Both the position numbers and the translations under genes were made by a program. DNA of 7,917 bases from Bacillota bacterium (lineage in GTDB: Bacteria > Bacillota > Clostridia > Christensenellales > Aristaeellaceae), in NCBI GenBank assembly GCA_023392755.1, contig JAEWNM010000026.1:1-7917 (forward strand). The letters are read 5' to 3'. The notes beneath the pieces were generated by a model, which was not told the origin of the DNA, did not search any database, and saw nothing but the letters and a program-made list of their open reading frames with translations. Of this stretch, positions 1 through 6,874 are shown in pieces (the stretch's first letter is position 1; each line of letters begins with the position of its first letter).

Positions 1-827
1 TTTGCTATTATCCCATGTACGGCCTGACCATGGCGTTTGTCAATTATGTGCCGGGCCGGGAAATATGGCAGTGCGACTGGGTTGGGCTCAAATACTTCAC
101 GCAGTTTATAAACAACCCGGTATTCGGTCAGCTGCTTCGCAACACCCTGACCATGAGCATATTGGGCATCACGGTGGGCTTTGCCGCACCGATCCTGTTC
201 GCCTTTTCGCTCAATGAAATCGGCCGCTTCAGAACCAAAAAGCTGATTCAAACCGCCAGCTACCTGCCTCACTTTATCAGTTGGGTGGTGGCGGGAACCA
301 TGTTCAAGGCGCTGCTCAATTCAGACGGTGTTGTAAGCGACCTTCTGGTAAGCCTTGGGGCGATACAAAAGCCCACCAATTTCTTGAACAAGGGCGAATG
401 GTATTGGGGGATTATCACTCTGATCAACATCTGGAAAGGTCTGGGCTGGTCGGCCATCATCTACCTGAGCGCCATGTCCGGCGTGGATGAGGAACTGTAT
501 CAGGCCGGCGCCATCGACGGCCTTGGCAGATTCGGCATGGCCCGGCATATCACGCTGCCCTCCATTTTGCCTACCATCGTTCTTTTGTGGATCATGGGCA
601 TAGGCGGCATTCTCAACGCGGGCTTTGACCAGCATCTGATCATCGGCACGCCTTTGACACAGAAGTATTGGGATGTGGTGGATACCTACACCTACCGCTA
701 CGGTGTGCAGGAAGGCTTCTATTCCATGGCCACGGCGGTTACGCTCATGAAATCCGTAATCGGGTTTGCGCTGGTGCTGATTACGAACTTCATCTCCCGC
801 AAGGTAAGCGACGTCGCATTGTTCTAG
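1..827 (+). CDS. Carbohydrate ABC transporter permease, LplB-type (5' partial)
   Basis: Inner-membrane permease subunit of an ABC importer for an oligosaccharide, one half of a heterodimeric channel with the next gene. The frame is open to the left edge (first full codon at 3) and reads C-Y-Y-P-M-Y-G-L before the first visible Met at 15. LplB-family proteins carry this kind of stretch after their first membrane helix, so the true start lies upstream and about 275 residues are present. About five hydrophobic helices remain. The P-H-F-I-S-W-V-V segment near 272-295 is typical of LplB/YteP proteins. The cytoplasmic EAA loop that contacts the ATPase is at about 489-575, with the core A-G-A-I-D-G and later L-P. 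The gene ends 11 nt before the second permease, so the two are surely co-transcribed. Family assignment is firm; the transported sugar cannot be read from the sequence. Confidence 0.93.
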   Translation, partial: CYYPMYGLTMAFVNYVPGREIWQCDWVGLKYFTQFINNPVFGQLLRNTLTMSILGITVGFAAPILFAFSLNEIGRFRTKKLIQTASYLPHFISWVVAGTMFKALLNSDGVVSDLLVSLGAIQKPTNFLNKGEWYWGIITLINIWKGLGWSAIIYLSAMSGVDEELYQAGAIDGLGRFGMARHITLPSILPTIVLLWIMGIGGILNAGFDQHLIIGTPLTQKYWDVVDTYTYRYGVQEGFYSMATAVTLMKSVIGFALVLITNFISRKVSDVALF

Positions 828-832
828 GGGGG
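826..832 (+). promoter_or_regulatory. Ribosome binding site of the second permease
   Basis: AGGGGGG overlaps the TAG stop of the first permease and sits 6 nt before the ATG at 839. It decides the start of the second permease against an in-frame ATG at 668 that lies inside the first gene, and it suggests translational coupling. Confidence 0.75.
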
Positions 833-838
833 AATACG

Positions 839-1738
839 ATGAGAAAAGCCTTCTACATCAAGCAAACGCCCGCGGGGCGGGCCTTTGACCTTATGAACGG
901 CATACTGATCGGCCTTATGATGTTTTTGATGATTTATCCCTTCTGGAACGTGCTTGTCTTCGCGTTCAACGACGGCAGCGACGCCGTTCTGGGCAAGCTC
1001 TACTTCTGGCCGCGAAAATTCTCGCTGACCAATTTCGAGTACGTTTTCAAAAACAGCGATCTGATCCACGGCGCGTGGGTATCTGTTCTTCGCGTCGCGG
1101 TGGGCACTTCCCTTGGCGTTATGTGCAATGCTTTGTTGGGGTATATCGTTTCCTGCCGCACTTTTGCGGGGCGGAAATTCATGCGGGTTTTGTTTATCAT
1201 CACCATGTATTTCACCGGCGGGCTGATTCCCACATATCTTCTCATGATGCGGCTGGGCTTTCAAAACAGCTTTTCCGTATATATCATTCCCAACCTGTTC
1301 TCCTGCTACTACATGCTGCTGGCCGCCAGCTATATTCAGGGCATTCCCGATTCGCTGTTCGAGTCTGCCCGCATCGACGGCGCCAGCGAGCTGAGAACCT
1401 TTTTCAAGGTGGCGGTTCCCCTGGCGATGCCCATGCTGGCCTGTATTGCCATTTATATCGGCGTGTCCCAATGGAACAGCTGGTTTGATGTATCCCTGTA
1501 TTCCAAAAACGGCGTGTGGGATAACCTGCAGATCATACTGTACCGGCTTTTGAATCAGGCTGCGGCGCTGGCGGAGATCAAGAACCAGCAGCAGCTGTAT
1601 GCCAGCATGCGCACCATCCAGCCTCAAACGGTGCGGGCCGCGACCACGGTGATTGTGGTGGTACCCATCCTGTTTATCTATCCTTTTTTCCAACGGTATT
1701 TTGTTGGCGGAATCACACTTGGAGCCGTAAAGGGCTAA
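839..1738 (+). CDS. Carbohydrate ABC transporter permease, YtcP/CUT1-type
   Basis: Second permease subunit of the same sugar importer, 299 residues, the usual length for this family. The first helix spans about residues 21-43 (L-I-Y-P-F-W-N-V type), and a periplasmic segment with W-P and F-S-L-T-N-F-E-Y follows, as in CUT1 second permeases. The EAA loop is at about residues 175-200, with E-S-A-R-I-D-G-A-S-E followed by V-P-L-A-M-P. The C-terminus F-F-Q-R-Y-F-V-G-G-I-T-L-G-A-V-K-G is the characteristic end of YtcP-like proteins. I chose the ATG at 839 because a strong AGGGGGG sits 6 nt upstream; the frame is open further upstream, but that part overlaps the first permease and has no conserved sequence. 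No nucleotide-binding subunit is adjacent, which fits families that share an MsmX-like ATPase (inference). Confidence 0.94.
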   Translation: MRKAFYIKQTPAGRAFDLMNGILIGLMMFLMIYPFWNVLVFAFNDGSDAVLGKLYFWPRKFSLTNFEYVFKNSDLIHGAWVSVLRVAVGTSLGVMCNALLGYIVSCRTFAGRKFMRVLFIITMYFTGGLIPTYLLMMRLGFQNSFSVYIIPNLFSCYYMLLAASYIQGIPDSLFESARIDGASELRTFFKVAVPLAMPMLACIAIYIGVSQWNSWFDVSLYSKNGVWDNLQIILYRLLNQAAALAEIKNQQQLYASMRTIQPQTVRAATTVIVVVPILFIYPFFQRYFVGGITLGAVKG

Positions 1739-1742
1739 GGAG
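1737..1742 (+). promoter_or_regulatory. Ribosome binding site of the glycoside hydrolase
   Basis: AAGGAG overlaps the TAA stop of the second permease and lies 8 nt before the ATG at 1751. This supports that start and the operon link. Confidence 0.75.
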
Positions 1743-1750
1743 CAAACCAA

Positions 1751-3931
1751 ATGAACGACTTAAGCGGCAAGGTATCCCCGACAGCTACGGTAAAGGAATC
1801 TGCTGCCATGATGATGCCCAGCCTTGCAAACGCGCTGAAAAAGCGTGCGTATCCCACGCTTCAGGTGCCGCCCGTCTGCCACGCCAGGCTGTCCGGCGAC
1901 CCGGAGGCCATGGTTTTCGTATTGACCTACAATGGTTTTGACGTAATCCGCATGCAGTTCGCGGACGCGTGCAGGCCATCGCTGCGCTTTCATTCCGACG
2001 GTGATTTTCAGTCGCGCCCTTTTATCCAGCAGTTTGTAATCGCCGCCGACCGGGAGACGGAGCTTAACGTTACCGTATCCTTTCCCCATGAGATGGTGGT
2101 GCTGCGGCCGGGGCGCGCACAAAGCGGCCAGGCCATACTGGGCCAGTGGGGCCATCCGCTGATCGATGGGGTGAACGGGCTGTATTCCCTTGTTTGGGAT
2201 TACTTCATCTCCTGGCACGGCTATGATTTTGCGTGGCAGGGCGGCGCGATCCTGGAGGCGGACGGCGTATGCTCCGCTGCCTTTACGGTCCGCCTTGGCA
2301 CCAGGCCGTTGGTCATTCTTATGAAGCCAAGGTTCTATGGCATGCATTTGGGATATGAGGGGCATAAGCCCTGGCAAAGAAGGCCCAAAGCGGAGGCCGT
2401 ATCCGGCTGGTGCTCCTGGGAGGCGTACCACGACAAGGTGACCCAGGGGCATGTGGAAAACGCGGCCCGCATGCTTGTGCCCTTGCAAAAGTTCGGGCTG
2501 GACACCCTGCAGCTGGACGACGGCTATCAAAACCCGCTGGTCCCCCCGGCAGCCGGGAAAACCATCGGGGAAAGCTGGCTTGTACCCAATGAAAAATTCC
2601 CGTCGGGCCATGCGGGCATTGTGGGCGCCATCCGCGGGGCGGGCTTTCGCCCCGGCATATGGACCAACGCCACGCTGACCAACCGGGAGGCCTGCGAAAC
2701 ACTGCCCTGCATGCTGCGTAAGCAGGATGGCGAGCTGATTGAAGGCGACTGGATACAGTTTGTGATCGACTGCACCCCCAAAATGCTGGAAAAGGAGATC
2801 ACACCCTATTACCGGGCGCTTCGGGAGGCGGGCTATGATTACTTCAAGTCCGACTCCATACGCCACCTGATTTTCGACGGCCTGCAGGAGGCGGTGCGCC
2901 TGGGGCTGCTGAGCGACGAACAGGCTCAGGAGCGGATGGTTTCCTACATGCGGGCGGCCCGCCAGGGCATTGGCGAGGATGCCTACTACCTGTCCTGCTG
3001 GGGCGCATTGACCCAGTCCATCGGTTTGTGCGACGCCATGCGCGTGGCTACCGACGCCAACGCCAACTGGCACGCTTACAGCATGCAGCTTCGGGAAACG
3101 GCGCGCTGGTTTTTTGCCCAGCGGATTTTGTTTACCGTTGACCCGGACCATGTATGCGTTCGGGGGGAGTTGAACTGGGTCAGGATGATGCTGTCCATGG
3201 TCACGCTTTCGGGCGGCCTGTATATGATTTCCGACACGCCGGAATCCTATGACGAAAGCCGCCTGGAGCTCATACGCAAAACACTGCCGGGCGCTGCCGT
3301 CAGGGCGGCGGAAACAGGCCCCGTCAGCTATGAAACGCCCGCCTGCTACAGCATCCGCAAGGACATTGATTTGGCCGGCGGCAGCTATGAAATAGGGCAT
3401 TATGAAAGGGAGGAAGCGCCCTTCGCCTCTTTATGGTGCACACACTTTGAACAAGCGGGCCGCCGCTGGTGCGTAATGCAGCGCTGCGCCGTAACGCCGC
3501 TGGCGCAGACATCGCTTTCCGTAAAGGCTTTGGGCCTTCCCGAAGACCGTGTTTATTACGCCTTTGACTTCTGGGCGCAGACGGGGCGCGTAATACCCAA
3601 TGGGACGCTGTCCCTGCCCCCGCTGACACTGGGCGATACCACTGTGCTTGGACTGTATGACATCACCGATAACAAGCCCTGCCTGGTGGGCTCCGACCGG
3701 CATGTGACCATGGATGTGGTCAGCGTAAAGGCGGCGCAGCCGTTGGGTAACGGCATCATCCTTGATTTGGCGGGATTTGAGGGGCTTGTCTGCCGGTATA
3801 CCGTGTTCGCGCCCGTGGCCATGGGCGTAGTTGCGGCGCAGGGCGGCGATGCCTGCTGCACACGGATGGGGGATGCGGTTTCCGTTACGGTCCGCTTTCA
3901 TTCGGACAGCGTGCATTTGCGCCTGGAGTGA
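1751..3931 (+). CDS. Glycoside hydrolase, clan D, GH36-like (putative alpha-galactosidase)
   Basis: Probably hydrolyses terminal alpha-galactosyl or related alpha-glycosidic bonds of the sugar imported by the two upstream permeases. It is 726 residues with no signal peptide, so it should act in the cytoplasm. The layout fits GH36: an N-terminal beta-rich domain (about 1-210), a (beta/alpha)8 barrel (about 215-510) and a C-terminal beta domain. Barrel landmarks are G-W-C-S-W at 219-223, L-D-D-G-Y-Q at 255-260, and Y-F-K-S-D at 364-368, where D368 is the expected nucleophile by analogy with the K-W-D of GH36/GH27. A D-A-M-R-V-A-T-D segment at 428-435 makes D435 the acid/base candidate. The K-S-D in place of K-W-D suggests a divergent subfamily, so substrate assignment is tentative. 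Raffinose-synthase-like or alpha-N-acetylgalactosaminidase activity are alternatives. It is the last gene of the operon, followed by a strong terminator. Confidence 0.78.
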   Translation: MNDLSGKVSPTATVKESAAMMMPSLANALKKRAYPTLQVPPVCHARLSGDPEAMVFVLTYNGFDVIRMQFADACRPSLRFHSDGDFQSRPFIQQFVIAADRETELNVTVSFPHEMVVLRPGRAQSGQAILGQWGHPLIDGVNGLYSLVWDYFISWHGYDFAWQGGAILEADGVCSAAFTVRLGTRPLVILMKPRFYGMHLGYEGHKPWQRRPKAEAVSGWCSWEAYHDKVTQGHVENAARMLVPLQKFGLDTLQLDDGYQNPLVPPAAGKTIGESWLVPNEKFPSGHAGIVGAIRGAGFRPGIWTNATLTNREACETLPCMLRKQDGELIEGDWIQFVIDCTPKMLEKEITPYYRALREAGYDYFKSDSIRHLIFDGLQEAVRLGLLSDEQAQERMVSYMRAARQGIGEDAYYLSCWGALTQSIGLCDAMRVATDANANWHAYSMQLRETARWFFAQRILFTVDPDHVCVRGELNWVRMMLSMVTLSGGLYMISDTPESYDESRLELIRKTLPGAAVRAAETGPVSYETPACYSIRKDIDLAGGSYEIGHYEREEAPFASLWCTHFEQAGRRWCVMQRCAVTPLAQTSLSVKALGLPEDRVYYAFDFWAQTGRVIPNGTLSLPPLTLGDTTVLGLYDITDNKPCLVGSDRHVTMDVVSVKAAQPLGNGIILDLAGFEGLVCRYTVFAPVAMGVVAAQGGDACCTRMGDAVSVTVRFHSDSVHLRLE

Positions 3932-3944
3932 CCGGATAACAGCC

Positions 3945-3993
3945 GCGCCCCGCATGACTGCTGCCTGGCGGCAATCATGCGGGGCGCTTTTTT
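3945..3993 (+). terminator. Intrinsic terminator of the sugar-uptake operon
   Basis: A 13-bp perfect GC-rich stem pairs 3945-3957 with 3975-3987. Inside it is a smaller tgcc/ggca stem (3962-3965 with 3970-3973). Six T follow at 3988-3993. It begins 13 nt after the hydrolase stop. There is no A-tract on the left, so it is not a good terminator for the opposing strand. Confidence 0.92.
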
Positions 3994-3996
3994 CGT

Positions 3997-4036
3997 GCTG
4001 TCTGCCCGGCCGCTATGGCGCGGCCCGGCAGACAGC
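3997..4036. repeat. Inverted repeat overlapping the stop codon of the methyltransferase gene
   Basis: 3997-4006 pairs with 4027-4036 (10 bp) and, after one C/C mismatch, 4008-4013 pairs with 4020-4025, leaving a 6-nt loop. The stem covers the last codons and part of the TAG stop of the - strand methyltransferase. It is not followed by a T-tract on either strand, so it is a stable mRNA 3'-end hairpin rather than a standard intrinsic terminator. Confidence 0.6.
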
Positions 4037-4855
4037 CAGCTGAAGATCAATGGTGATCCTGTCCGGGCAATCTTCCAGCAAGGCTTTAAGCTCCTGCCCG
4101 CTTAAGCTTTCGGTCAGCGGCGTCATGGCCGCGAAGCAGGCGTAAGCCTCGGGGGCAAGGGGCCGCGTATAGTGAAGCCGCTCAATGCTCAGCAGTTGCA
4201 TGTGCCGCTGAAGGTACTCAGGCACGCGGGTGTCGTCGTAGACAGCCTTTGATGAGGGCAGCCGGCCGCGTATTTCCCTGAGATATTCGCCTCCCGGCAT
4301 GATCTTCACCAGCAGGCCGCCGCTTTTTAGCACCCTGGTAAAGCTTGCGTAGCTGGCGGGGGAGAGTATGTTCAGCACCGTGTCAAACACGCCGTCACGA
4401 AAGGGCAGGCGGTTCAGGTCGCCCACGCAGTACAGGGCGGAGCCTTCCCGGCCGGCGGCGAACAGTATGGCCTCCTTTGACAGGTCTATGCCCACCAGGG
4501 TGCAGCGTGGCAGGGCGGGGGAGAGGGACGACAAATAGTACCCCTCCCCGCAGCCCGCGTCCAGCAGCGCGGCCGGGGCAAGGGGCGTCAAAACATCCTC
4601 CAGCGCCTTTGCGACGGGGGAAAAGAACCCTTGGTCAAACACGGCGCGCCGGGCGCTGAACAGCTCTTTGCCGTAAACGCCCTGCGCCATCCCGCGGTGC
4701 AGGTGTACATACCCCTTGCGGGCCACGTCATAGGTGTGGCCTTTTTCGCAGCACAGGCCCGCATCCTTCACAAAGAGCGGCGCGCCGCAGGCCGGGCACT
4801 GAAACCCGCCGAAGACCGCCATCTTGTCCAGGGCTTTTTGCTGCTTGGTTTGCAT
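4013..4855 (-). CDS. RlmA-type 23S rRNA (guanine-N1) methyltransferase
   Basis: Putative SAM-dependent methyltransferase of the RlmA/RrmA family, which methylates N1 of a guanine in helix 35 of 23S rRNA (G745 in E. coli RlmA, G748 in RlmA(II)/TlrB). It has 280 residues, the usual size. An N-terminal zinc site is visible: C20-x2-C23 and C36-x3-H40, followed by Y-D-V-A-R-K-G-Y-V-H-L, a family hallmark. A-R-R-A-V-F-D-Q-G-F-F-S-P at about 68-80 is also typical. The SAM-binding motif I is D-A-G-C-G-E-G at 99-105. The ATG at 4855 has AAGAGG about 6 nt upstream. It follows the malic enzyme by 37 nt on the same strand and is probably its co-transcript. Which guanine it modifies, and whether this affects macrolide or tylosin sensitivity, cannot be told from sequence. 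Confidence 0.88.
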   Translation of the reverse strand: MQTKQQKALDKMAVFGGFQCPACGAPLFVKDAGLCCEKGHTYDVARKGYVHLHRGMAQGVYGKELFSARRAVFDQGFFSPVAKALEDVLTPLAPAALLDAGCGEGYYLSSLSPALPRCTLVGIDLSKEAILFAAGREGSALYCVGDLNRLPFRDGVFDTVLNILSPASYASFTRVLKSGGLLVKIMPGGEYLREIRGRLPSSKAVYDDTRVPEYLQRHMQLLSIERLHYTRPLAPEAYACFAAMTPLTESLSGQELKALLEDCPDRITIDLQLAVCRAAP

Positions 4856-4892
4856 GGTGCCTCTTTATTATGAAAATTTCGCGCTTGCGCCG

Positions 4893-6065
4893 CTATTTCC
4901 TCGCGACGCCGGTTTCCCGCGCGGCGCGCATAACGGCATCGGCTACGGCGCGGCTGACGCGCTTGTCCAGGGGATTGGGAAGAATATACGCCTCATTCAG
5001 CTCCGCAACGCTCACCAGGCCGGCCAGGGCGTGGGATGCCGCCACCTTCATTTCCTCGTTGATGGCGCCGGCGCGGCAGTCCAGCGCGCCCCGGAATATG
5101 CCAGGGAAGGCCAGCACGTTGTTGATCTGGTTGGGAAAATCGCTGCGTCCCGTGCCCACCACCCGCGCCCCGGCGGCCTTGGCCGCATCCGGCATGATTT
5201 CCGGCACGGGGTTGGCCATGGCAAACACAATGGCGTCCGATGCCATGGCTTTGACCATTTCCGGCGTCATGATATTGGGTGCGGATACGCCGATGAACAC
5301 ATCCGCGCCTCGCAGGGCTTCAGGAAGGCCCCCGCGAAGGTGCGACCTGTTGGTGACGCGGGCCATTTCCGCCTGGGCGGGGTTGAGCTCCGCCATTCCT
5401 TCGTCGATGATGCCGAACCGGTCCACCAGCACAAGGTGCTCAAGGCCCAGGTTGAGAAGATGCCTGGCAATGGCGATGCCTGCCGAGCCTGCCCCGTTGA
5501 TCACCGCCCGTATGGCCCTCATCCGCTTATTGGCAACCTTCAGGGCATTGATGAGCGCGGCGGCCACCACAACGGCGGTGCCATGCTGATCGTCGTGAAA
5601 GACGGGGATATCGCACAATTCCTTCAGGCGGCGTTCCACCTCAAAGCAGCGGGGCGCGGCGATATCCTCCAGGTTGATGCCGCCAAAGCTGCCGGACACA
5701 AGATAAATTGTGCGTACCAGCTCGTCCACATCCTTGGTGCGTATGCACAGGGGAAAGGCGTCCACCCCCGCAAATTTCTTGAACAGGGCGCATTTGCCCT
5801 CCATCACCGGCATGCCCGCCTCCGGGCCGATGTCGCCCAGCCCCAGCACCGCTGTGCCGTCGGTGATGACGGCTACCAGGTTGTGCCTTCTGGTGAGGGT
5901 AAAGGATTGTTCATAATCCTTTTGTATCGCAAGGCACGGCTCCGCGACGCCCGGCGTATAGGCCAGGGAAAGCTCCTCCCGCGTGTTGATGGGCGCGCGG
6001 GATACGACCTCGATCTTGCCCTGCCATTCATAATGCTTTTTCAGCGATTCCTGGCGGATATCCAT
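4893..6065 (-). CDS. Malic enzyme, NAD(P)-dependent, oxaloacetate-decarboxylating
   Basis: Cytosolic enzyme converting malate to pyruvate and CO2 with reduction of NAD(P). The 390 residues are typical of short bacterial malic enzymes without the C-terminal phosphotransacetylase domain. By alignment to the family, the catalytic Tyr is Y36 (L-A-Y-T-P-G-V-A) and the Lys is K91 (M-E-G-K). Metal ligands are E133, D134 and D158 (in F-H-D-D-Q-H-G-T-A). The Rossmann dinucleotide loop is N-G-A-G-S-A-G at 190-196. An Asp ends the second strand (L-V-D), which mildly favours NAD over NADP. I chose the ATG at 6065 because AAGGAG lies 8 nt upstream and the protein begins as the family does; an ATG at 6107 adds 14 residues, lies in a hairpin and has no good ribosome site. 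It lies between yqeY and the RlmA-type gene, all on the - strand. Confidence 0.95.
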   Translation of the reverse strand: MDIRQESLKKHYEWQGKIEVVSRAPINTREELSLAYTPGVAEPCLAIQKDYEQSFTLTRRHNLVAVITDGTAVLGLGDIGPEAGMPVMEGKCALFKKFAGVDAFPLCIRTKDVDELVRTIYLVSGSFGGINLEDIAAPRCFEVERRLKELCDIPVFHDDQHGTAVVVAAALINALKVANKRMRAIRAVINGAGSAGIAIARHLLNLGLEHLVLVDRFGIIDEGMAELNPAQAEMARVTNRSHLRGGLPEALRGADVFIGVSAPNIMTPEMVKAMASDAIVFAMANPVPEIMPDAAKAAGARVVGTGRSDFPNQINNVLAFPGIFRGALDCRAGAINEEMKVAASHALAGLVSVAELNEAYILPNPLDKRVSRAVADAVMRAARETGVARK

Positions 6066-6073
6066 ATCGTTTT

Positions 6074-6079
6074 CTCCTT
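6074..6079 (-). promoter_or_regulatory. Ribosome binding site fixing the malic enzyme start
   Basis: AAGGAG on the - strand, 8 nt before the ATG at 6065. It decides between the start at 6065 and the in-frame ATG at 6107. Confidence 0.75.
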
Positions 6080-6091
6080 CTTCAATGAAAG

Positions 6092-6129
6092 GGGCATGTC
6101 CATGCATGCCCTGTATGGGAAAAACCCAT
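6092..6129. repeat. Two small hairpins in the yqeY-malic enzyme gap
   Basis: GGGCATG at 6092-6098 pairs with CATGCCC at 6105-6111 (loop of 6). ATGGG at 6115-6119 pairs with CCCAT at 6125-6129 around five A. Both lie in the 78-nt gap between yqeY and the malic enzyme. On the - strand the first is followed only by CTTTC, so it is at best a weak attenuator or a processing/stability element. Confidence 0.45.
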
Positions 6130-6143
6130 TTTATGTTCGTGCT

Positions 6144-6590
6144 TTATGATATAAGCTGCGAGATTACCTTGTTCACCAGGGCGCTGTCCGCCTTGCCCTT
6201 CAATTTGGGCATCAAAACGCGCATCAGCGCCCCTTTGTCCTTTGCCGTGGGCGCTGCGATGTTCAGTTCCGTCAGCGTCTGCGCAATAACCTGCGAAATC
6301 TCCTGTTCATCCATAAGTTTGGGGGCGAACGCCTGGTATACCGCCATGCGCGCCTTGGCCTCCGCAATAATTTCCGTACGGTCAGCGGGCGCTGTATCCA
6401 CCGTTTCCTGACATTGGCGGATTTCCTTCAAAACGACGGCATCCTCCTCCTCCGGCGTCAGGTCCTCCCTTTTGTCGATGGCTTTGTTCTTCAGCGCGGC
6501 CAGGAGCAGGGATAGGGCGTCCTTGCGCTCCTTGTCCTTATTTTTCAGGGCGGCCATCATTTCGGCACGCACGGTATCGATCCTTGACAC
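6144..6590 (-). CDS. yqeY: GatB/YqeY domain-containing protein
   Basis: Small cytosolic protein of the YqeY family, 148 residues, the usual length. The domain is related to the tRNA-binding tail of the amidotransferase subunit GatB; the cellular role of stand-alone YqeY is not well established. The protein is mainly helical and charged. Family marks are L-L-L-A-A-L-K-N-K near residues 28-36, E-A-K-A-R-M-A-V-Y-Q near 76-85 and K-G-A-L-M-R-V-L-M-P-K-L-K-G-K-A-D near 118-134. The start is GTG at 6590, supported by GGGAGG 6-7 nt upstream. It is the first gene after the tRNA terminator and has its own promoter (6623-6651), so it probably heads the run yqeY-malic enzyme-methyltransferase, though hairpins follow it. 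Confidence 0.93.
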   Translation of the reverse strand: MSRIDTVRAEMMAALKNKDKERKDALSLLLAALKNKAIDKREDLTPEEEDAVVLKEIRQCQETVDTAPADRTEIIAEAKARMAVYQAFAPKLMDEQEISQVIAQTLTELNIAAPTAKDKGALMRVLMPKLKGKADSALVNKVISQLIS

Positions 6591-6597
6591 GGGAATC

Positions 6598-6603
6598 CCT
6601 CCC
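6598..6603 (-). promoter_or_regulatory. Ribosome binding site for the GTG start of yqeY
   Basis: GGGAGG on the - strand, about 7 nt before the GTG at 6590. It supports this non-ATG start. Confidence 0.65.
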
Positions 6604-6622
6604 TTTCATAGTTGTTGGAAAC

Positions 6623-6651
6623 AGTGTAGCCTTTTTTGGCTTTTTTGTCCA
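6623..6651 (-). promoter_or_regulatory. Promoter of the yqeY run
   Basis: On the - strand a -35 TGGACA (6646-6651, 5 of 6 to consensus) and a -10 TACACT (6623-6628, 4 of 6) are separated by 17 nt. It lies between the tRNA terminator and yqeY and predicts a leader of about 25 nt. The spacer holds an A-rich inverted repeat, GCC-A6-GGC. Confidence 0.6.
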
Positions 6652-6672
6652 GCAGCAGGGAAATGAACGTAC

Positions 6673-6704
6673 AAAAAAAGCACGGCTTTGCGTCGTGCTT
6701 TTTT
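6673..6704 (-). terminator. Intrinsic terminator of the tRNA cluster
   Basis: GCACG at 6680-6684 pairs with CGTGC at 6694-6698, and the stem can extend by A/T pairs. A seven-A run on the left gives a seven-U tail on the - strand transcript. It lies 20 nt downstream of the last tRNA. T's on the right make it bidirectional in principle, but no + strand gene reads into it. Confidence 0.85.
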
Positions 6705-6723
6705 GGGCGTCGCGCCTTGCAGC

Positions 6724-6797
6724 TGGAGCGGGTGATGGGAATCGAACCCACGTGACCAGCTTGGAAGGCTGGAGCTCTGCCATTGAGCTACACCCGC
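6724..6797 (-). tRNA. tRNA-Gly, anticodon UCC
   Basis: Full cloverleaf of 74 nt on the - strand including encoded CCA (6724-6726). The acceptor stem is GCGGGTG with CACCCGC, the discriminator is U and the T arm contains GGTTCGATTCC. The anticodon stem is CCAGC/GCTGG with loop CTTCCAA, so the anticodon is UCC and it reads GGA and GGG codons. It is the last of three tRNAs in the transcript. Confidence 0.97.
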
Positions 6798-6806
6798 ATG
6801 ATGGCC

Positions 6807-6874
6807 GCCGGTTTGAAAACGGGCGCAGCCGCGGCCTTTTTGAGCCGCCAGCTTTGCACCCGTTTGCAAACGGC
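6807..6874. repeat. Long imperfect inverted repeat in the spacer between the two Gly tRNAs
   Basis: 6807-6823 and 6859-6874 are reverse complements apart from one bulged base and one mismatch, giving a stem of about 15 pairs. The right arm is itself a perfect 14-bp palindrome (6860-6873, centre TTTGCAAA). Inside the loop, gcggc (6831-6835) can pair with gccgc in the stretch just after the T5 run. The spacer is 93 nt, much longer than the 22 nt between the other two tRNAs, and has no coding potential I can support. It may be a processing signal or a small dispersed repeat. Confidence 0.6.

Noticed and set aside
668..838. Upstream in-frame ATG that would lengthen the second permease by 57 residues
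   Set aside because: It lies inside the first permease gene, the added sequence has no resemblance to a permease N-terminus, and the ATG at 839 has a strong ribosome binding site.
824..1750. Long open frame on the - strand opposite the second permease
   Set aside because: Its translation is rich in G, H, Q and R with no recognisable motif, as expected of an antisense shadow of a GC-rich gene; the + strand frame encodes a clear permease.
1760..3400. 546-codon open frame on the - strand opposite the hydrolase gene
   Set aside because: It has no domain or ribosome binding site that I can see; the + strand has the complete set of GH36-like motifs, so this frame is a codon-bias shadow.
6066..6107. 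14-residue N-terminal extension of the malic enzyme from the ATG at 6107
   Set aside because: The start would lie inside a hairpin without a good ribosome binding site, whereas AAGGAG is 8 nt before the ATG at 6065 and the family begins there.
4824..6149. 441-codon open frame on the + strand opposite the malic enzyme
   Set aside because: The - strand carries unmistakable malic enzyme motifs; the + strand translation is low-complexity with many H, G and R and no motif.
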